Positions 60,821-64,000 of a DNA stretch of 64,000 nt are shown here, piece by piece; positions within the stretch are counted from its first letter, which is position 1; each line of letters begins with the position of its first letter. The DNA is from JANRKB01 sp033763695 (GTDB lineage: Bacteria > Planctomycetota > Phycisphaerae > Phycisphaerales > UBA1924): NCBI GenBank assembly GCA_033763695.1, contig JANRKB010000043.1, forward strand, positions 310,001-374,000, written 5' to 3'. The notes beneath the pieces were generated by a model, which saw nothing but the letters and a program-made list of their open reading frames with translations, did no database searches and was not told the DNA's origin. A program made the position numbers and the translations under genes.

Positions 60821-62047
60821 GTGTTCATCCCGCTCTCCGTCGATCGCCCGCTCTCCCGTCCCACTCGGGTCAATCACGTCCTGATTGCCCTGAATGTCCT
60901 CGCGCACGTCGCGGTCGCCGCCGTCGTGTTGCCCCAGGCCGCCGCCGGGGCGGGCGTGGATGATCCCTCACTCTCCGAACCGATGCACGACATCGTGGCC
61001 CGCTGGGGCGTGCAGGCCCGCAGCGTCCTGGGCGAGAACCACGAGTGGTGGCGTTTGTTCACCTACGGCTTCATCCACGGCGGGTCGTGGCACCTCATCG
61101 GCAACATGCTCGCGCTCTGGGTCTTTGGTGCCAGCGTCGAAGACCGCCTCGGCCGCATCGGCTACCTCGCCCTCTACCTCACCGGCCTGGTCGCTGCAGG
61201 ACTCGCGCACATCTTCACCGATCGCGCCCCCGCCATCGGCGCATCCGGAGCCGTGGCCGCCGTCAGCGGCGCGTTTTTCGTGCTCTTCCCGCGGACGCGC
61301 GTTCGCGTCTTCATGGTCTTCTTCATGATCGGCATCGTCGAGATCCCAGCGATGTGGTTCATCGGCGCCGCCGTCTTCCTCGACTTGATCAGTCAGCAGT
61401 TCGGCGGCGACGACGTCGCCCACGCCGCACACCTCGGCGGCTACGCGCTCGGCATGAGCGTCGCCGCGATCTTGCTGGCCACCAAGCTGCTCGCTCGCGA
61501 GCCACAATATGACCTCATCTCAATCTTCAAGCACAGCCAGCGCCGCGCCGAGCTGCGCCGCGTCGTCCGCGAGGCCGAGCAGGAACGTGCGGCCAAGCGT
61601 GCCGCCCCTTCGCTCGAACCCGACGCCGCCACGCTCTCCCTCCGCGCCACGCTCATGCAACACCTGCAAACGCGCGACTGGACCGCTGCCGCCAGCGCCA
61701 CCCAGCAGCTCGCGGCAACCACCGTCGGACTCGCAAGCCTGGATCGTCGCTCGCTGAAGGAACTCGGCGGCGGGCTCTATGCCGCCGGCCAGACGCAGGC
61801 CGCATCGCTCGCCTTCGAATCCCTCGTGCGCCACTATCCGCAGGACGACGAAGTGCCGCACGTGTCCGTCCTGCTCGCGCTCATCGTCTGCCGCACGCCC
61901 GCGGGCACCGCACACGCCTCCCCAGATGCACACGCGGCACACGCCGTAACGCTGCTCGAAGCCGCGCTCCCCAAGCTGACCGACCCGGACGAAATCGAAC
62001 TGGCCAAAGGACTGCTCGCCGAAGCTCGCACCGCGACGCCGCGCTAA
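60821..62047 (+). CDS. rhomboid-family intramembrane serine protease with C-terminal extension
   Basis: A 408-residue membrane protease. The start is GTG at 60821 (MFIPLSVDRPLSRPTRVNHV), matching the usual rhomboid N-terminus. The family elements are WRLFTYGFIHGGSWHLIGNM, the catalytic serine in IGASGAVAAVSGAFFV (Ser at about 142) and the catalytic His in HAAHLGGYALGM (about 204). After the sixth helix a cytoplasmic region of about 180 residues has helical repeats (LRATLMQHLQTRDWTAAASA, then TQLAATTVGLASL-type spacing), possibly TPR-like. The substrate is unknown. Confidence 0.82.
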   Translation: MFIPLSVDRPLSRPTRVNHVLIALNVLAHVAVAAVVLPQAAAGAGVDDPSLSEPMHDIVARWGVQARSVLGENHEWWRLFTYGFIHGGSWHLIGNMLALWVFGASVEDRLGRIGYLALYLTGLVAAGLAHIFTDRAPAIGASGAVAAVSGAFFVLFPRTRVRVFMVFFMIGIVEIPAMWFIGAAVFLDLISQQFGGDDVAHAAHLGGYALGMSVAAILLATKLLAREPQYDLISIFKHSQRRAELRRVVREAEQERAAKRAAPSLEPDAATLSLRATLMQHLQTRDWTAAASATQQLAATTVGLASLDRRSLKELGGGLYAAGQTQAASLAFESLVRHYPQDDEVPHVSVLLALIVCRTPAGTAHASPDAHAAHAVTLLEAALPKLTDPDEIELAKGLLAEARTATPR

Positions 62048-62061
62048 CGCGTGTGCCGCAG

Positions 62062-62106
62062 TGCAAAAACGGAAAGGCCCCGCGCACGCACAGCGCACGC
62101 GAGGCC
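62062..62106 (-). terminator. terminator between convergent rhomboid and AhpD-like genes
   Basis: GGCCCCGCG (62076-62084) pairs with CGCGAGGCC (62098-62106) with one mismatch. On the minus strand the stem is followed by TTTCCGTTTTTGC. It lies just past the stop of the AhpD-like gene at 62131. Confidence 0.55.
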
Positions 62107-62130
62107 CGTGGGGGCTGGTGAAATGTGTCC

Positions 62131-62661
62131 TCAGATCGCCGCAGGCGTGGGGAAGTCGACCGGCGTCTGGTTCACGTGGTTGAAGAAGTTGGTGTACGTC
62201 GCCAGCGCGTACGCCGCGATCACCTCAGGAATGTGCGCGTCGGTGTAGCCTGCGGCCTTGAACGCATTCACATCCGCATCCGAGACGTGTCCGCGCTTCT
62301 CATGCAGCGCGAGCGCAAACTTGGTGAGTGCGTCGAGCTTGGCATCGCCCGGCACGCCACGCCGCGCACCAACCGTCTGGGCGTCGCTCAGGCCGACCAT
62401 CTTGCCGATCGCGGTGTGGGCCGCGAGGCAGTACGCACAGTTGTTCGCCTGGCCAATCGCGAGCTGGATCGTCTCCTGCTCCTTGGCGTTCAGGTGGCTC
62501 TTGGCCAGCGCGCCGGCCAGGCCCAGGTATGCATCCAGCGCGGCGGGCGAGTTCGCCATCGCCTTGAAGATGTTGAACGTCTTGCCCTTGAGCGGGCCTT
62601 CAAAGATCTCCTTGACGCGGCCCGTGGCGTTGGCAGGATCAACCGGCGTAAGACGTGACAT
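62131..62661 (-). CDS. carboxymuconolactone decarboxylase/AhpD-like protein
   Basis: A 176-residue protein with the AhpD/CMD motif NCAYCLAAHTAIGKMVGLSD, giving CxxC and a His, the disulfide-redox site of alkylhydroperoxidase-type enzymes. It has helical segments and the C-terminus ALATYTNFFNHVNQTPVDF. Members reduce peroxides through the CxxC or decarboxylate aromatic intermediates; peroxide-related function is more likely here. AAAGGAG precedes the ATG at 62661. Confidence 0.82.
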   Translation of the reverse strand: MSRLTPVDPANATGRVKEIFEGPLKGKTFNIFKAMANSPAALDAYLGLAGALAKSHLNAKEQETIQLAIGQANNCAYCLAAHTAIGKMVGLSDAQTVGARRGVPGDAKLDALTKFALALHEKRGHVSDADVNAFKAAGYTDAHIPEVIAAYALATYTNFFNHVNQTPVDFPTPAAI

Positions 62662-62913
62662 GGGTGCTCCTTTCGAGCGGTATGCTGGACGACCAGATAA
62701 GACGACGACCCTTGGATCCGGACGAGTTGTACGCCCGGCGATGCCCCGACAGATAAACCCGTCAACCGGACATCGATGTCGCTCAACCCCCGCGATGCCG
62801 GGTGTCCCCGCCGGTGACAGATCAGGTACAGATTTCACGCCGCGGTTGTTCGTTCGGGACCCGCCCTCGCAAACGCCCAGGCCGCATTCAAAGTGTCCCC
62901 GAAGAACACCGAC

Positions 62914-64000
62914 ATGTCCGCGTCGCCGACGACATCCGCCACGGCCTCCTCGCCAGCCCCCACACGGGTGTGTCTCTTCACCGACACGCTCGCCGACGTC
63001 AACGGCGTTTCTCGTTTCATTCAGAATGTCGCCCGCTGCGCCCACGACTCCGGCCGCGATCTGCGCGTCCTCACCAGCACGCGACTTTCCATCCCGTCAC
63101 TCTCCGCCGCGCCACTGCCCAACATCATCAACTTCCCACCGATCTTCGCCCGCGCGATGCCCGGATACCCGCAGCTCGACCTCGCACTGCCCCCCGCGCT
63201 CGCGATGCTGCGTGCGGCTCGCGCCCTCCGCCCACACGTCATTCACGTCAGCACGCCCGGCCCCGTCGGCATGATCGGCCGCCTCGCGGCACGACTCATG
63301 GGCGTCCCACTCGTCGGCGTCTATCACACCGACTTCCCCGCCTACGTCGACCACCTCTTCAACGACGACGCGTTCACATGGGTCACCCGCCGCTCCATGT
63401 CGTGGTTCTATCGCCCGTTCCACAGCATCTTCACGCGCAGCGATGACTACGCCGCATCGCTCGAGACACTCGGCATCCCGCGCGATCGCATGCACACGCT
63501 GCGGGCCGGCATCGACACCGACATGTTCCACCGGCGGCATCGCGACCCGAGCATTTGGCATCGCCTCGCCGAAACCGCAGCACTTCCCGAAACATGCGTC
63601 AAGGTCATCTATGTCGGACGCGTGAGCGTGGAGAAGAACCTGCCGCTACTGACGCGGGTCTGGCCCAAGGCAACCGAACAACTCAAAGCCCGTGGCATCG
63701 ACGCCCGCCTCATCGTCGTCGGCGACGGCCCCTATCGCGCCACCATGCAGCGCGAACTCGCGGACGCGTGCTTCCTCGGCTTTCGCCACGGCACACAACT
63801 CGCCACCCTCTACGCCTCCGCCGATCTCTTCGTCTTCCCCAGCCTCACCGACACGCTCGGCCAGGTCGTCATGGAATCACAGGCCAGCGCGCTGCCCGTA
63901 CTCGTCAGCGACAGCGGCGGACCCAAAGAAGTCGTGGCGCACGGCCGCACCGGCCTCGTCCTCAGCAGCGCTGATCCCGACGCATGGGTCGCCGCGCTCG
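62914..64000 (+). CDS. glycosyltransferase family 1/4 (GT-B), 5' part, runs off the window
   Basis: From ATG at 62914 the frame is open to the right edge (362 codons), so the 3' end is missing. The N-terminal domain has CLFTDTLADVNGVSRFIQNV and a GVYHTDFPAYVDHLF motif that resembles SqdX/MgtA-type glycosyltransferases. The C-terminal domain has YVGRVSVEKNLPLL, VVGDGPYRATMQREL and the nucleotide-sugar E-x7-E region in FPSLTDTLGQVVMESQASAL. It is likely membrane-lipid or surface glycan glycosylation. The donor and acceptor are not identified. Confidence 0.8.
   Translation, partial: MSASPTTSATASSPAPTRVCLFTDTLADVNGVSRFIQNVARCAHDSGRDLRVLTSTRLSIPSLSAAPLPNIINFPPIFARAMPGYPQLDLALPPALAMLRAARALRPHVIHVSTPGPVGMIGRLAARLMGVPLVGVYHTDFPAYVDHLFNDDAFTWVTRRSMSWFYRPFHSIFTRSDDYAASLETLGIPRDRMHTLRAGIDTDMFHRRHRDPSIWHRLAETAALPETCVKVIYVGRVSVEKNLPLLTRVWPKATEQLKARGIDARLIVVGDGPYRATMQRELADACFLGFRHGTQLATLYASADLFVFPSLTDTLGQVVMESQASALPVLVSDSGGPKEVVAHGRTGLVLSSADPDAWVAAL

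Noticed and set aside
60821..62047. Rhombosortase processing the Gly-Cys tails
   Set aside because: The protein has an ordinary rhomboid layout, and the dockerin proteins lack a GlyGly-CTERM hydrophobic helix.

Overview
The window is GC-rich chromosomal DNA from a planctomycete, most likely a member of the Phycisphaerae (inference). Three observations support this. Nine secreted proteins end in the paired calcium-loop module known as a GC-type dockerin, built on DFNxDGFxDFTDFDAFV and finishing in Glu-Ala/Ser-Gly-Cys. VPAPG-type C-terminal sorting tails are present. Dispersed AGCCCGAAGCGCAAGCGAGGG-type repeats also occur, which I recall as common in planctomycete genomes. No rRNA, tRNA or CRISPR array was found. 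Genes run in short blocks on both strands.

Layout. Positions 1-10.3 kb hold the 3' end of an unknown gene and five secreted enzymes with GC-type dockerins: an M1 peptidase, a PQQ-type sugar dehydrogenase, two tandem matrixin-like metalloproteases and a GH18 protein. A secreted alpha/beta hydrolase and a divergent CGNR regulator follow at 10.3-12.2 kb, with a 28-bp palindrome between them. From 12.2 to 19.1 kb come a secreted transglutaminase-like protein, PEP carboxykinase (pckA), a zinc-ribbon membrane protein, glyA and ychF. From 19.3 to 23.2 kb are three tandem paralogous secreted proteins of unknown function, each with a dockerin. A small accessory patch at 23.4-24.4 kb holds a sorting-tail gene relic, a 247-bp inverted-repeat element and an AT-rich lipoprotein gene. 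Next come sdhCAB (24.6-28.4 kb), gmd, a polytopic GT-C-like protein, a pseudopilin, an esterase lipoprotein, a sorting-tail protein, a ferredoxin and ComEC (to 36.9 kb). A dockerin-bearing GH13 amylase converges on a tightly overlapped nonulosonate operon at 39.7-45.3 kb: a 1238-residue MAF/DUF115 fusion, a neuA-like gene and a neuB-like gene. The rest is mainly housekeeping: a Cys/Met PLP enzyme, DinB, Nif3, ispE, an ECF sigma with a probable anti-sigma, dnaE, a GNAT protein, a PilZ protein, a ROK kinase, a REP-associated transposase, citrate synthase, a rhomboid protease, an AhpD-like protein and the 5' part of a glycosyltransferase that runs off the window.

How the genes work together. The dockerin proteins look like an exported degradative set (peptides, chitin-like glycans, alpha-glucans, sugar oxidation). 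Their shared C-terminus suggests a common anchoring route, but no cohesin-like partner was recognised here. The nonulosonate operon probably makes CMP-activated sialic-like sugar and transfers it to flagellin or another surface protein. Citrate synthase, SdhCAB, PckA and the ROK kinase cover central carbon metabolism.

The most unusual points are the tripartite MAF fusion with a radical-SAM-like barrel that has lost its cluster cysteines, a dispersed repeat inserted in frame in dnaE, the near-perfect operator palindrome, the REP-like families around a RAYT transposase and in the accessory patch, and the repeated Gly-Cys-ended dockerins.
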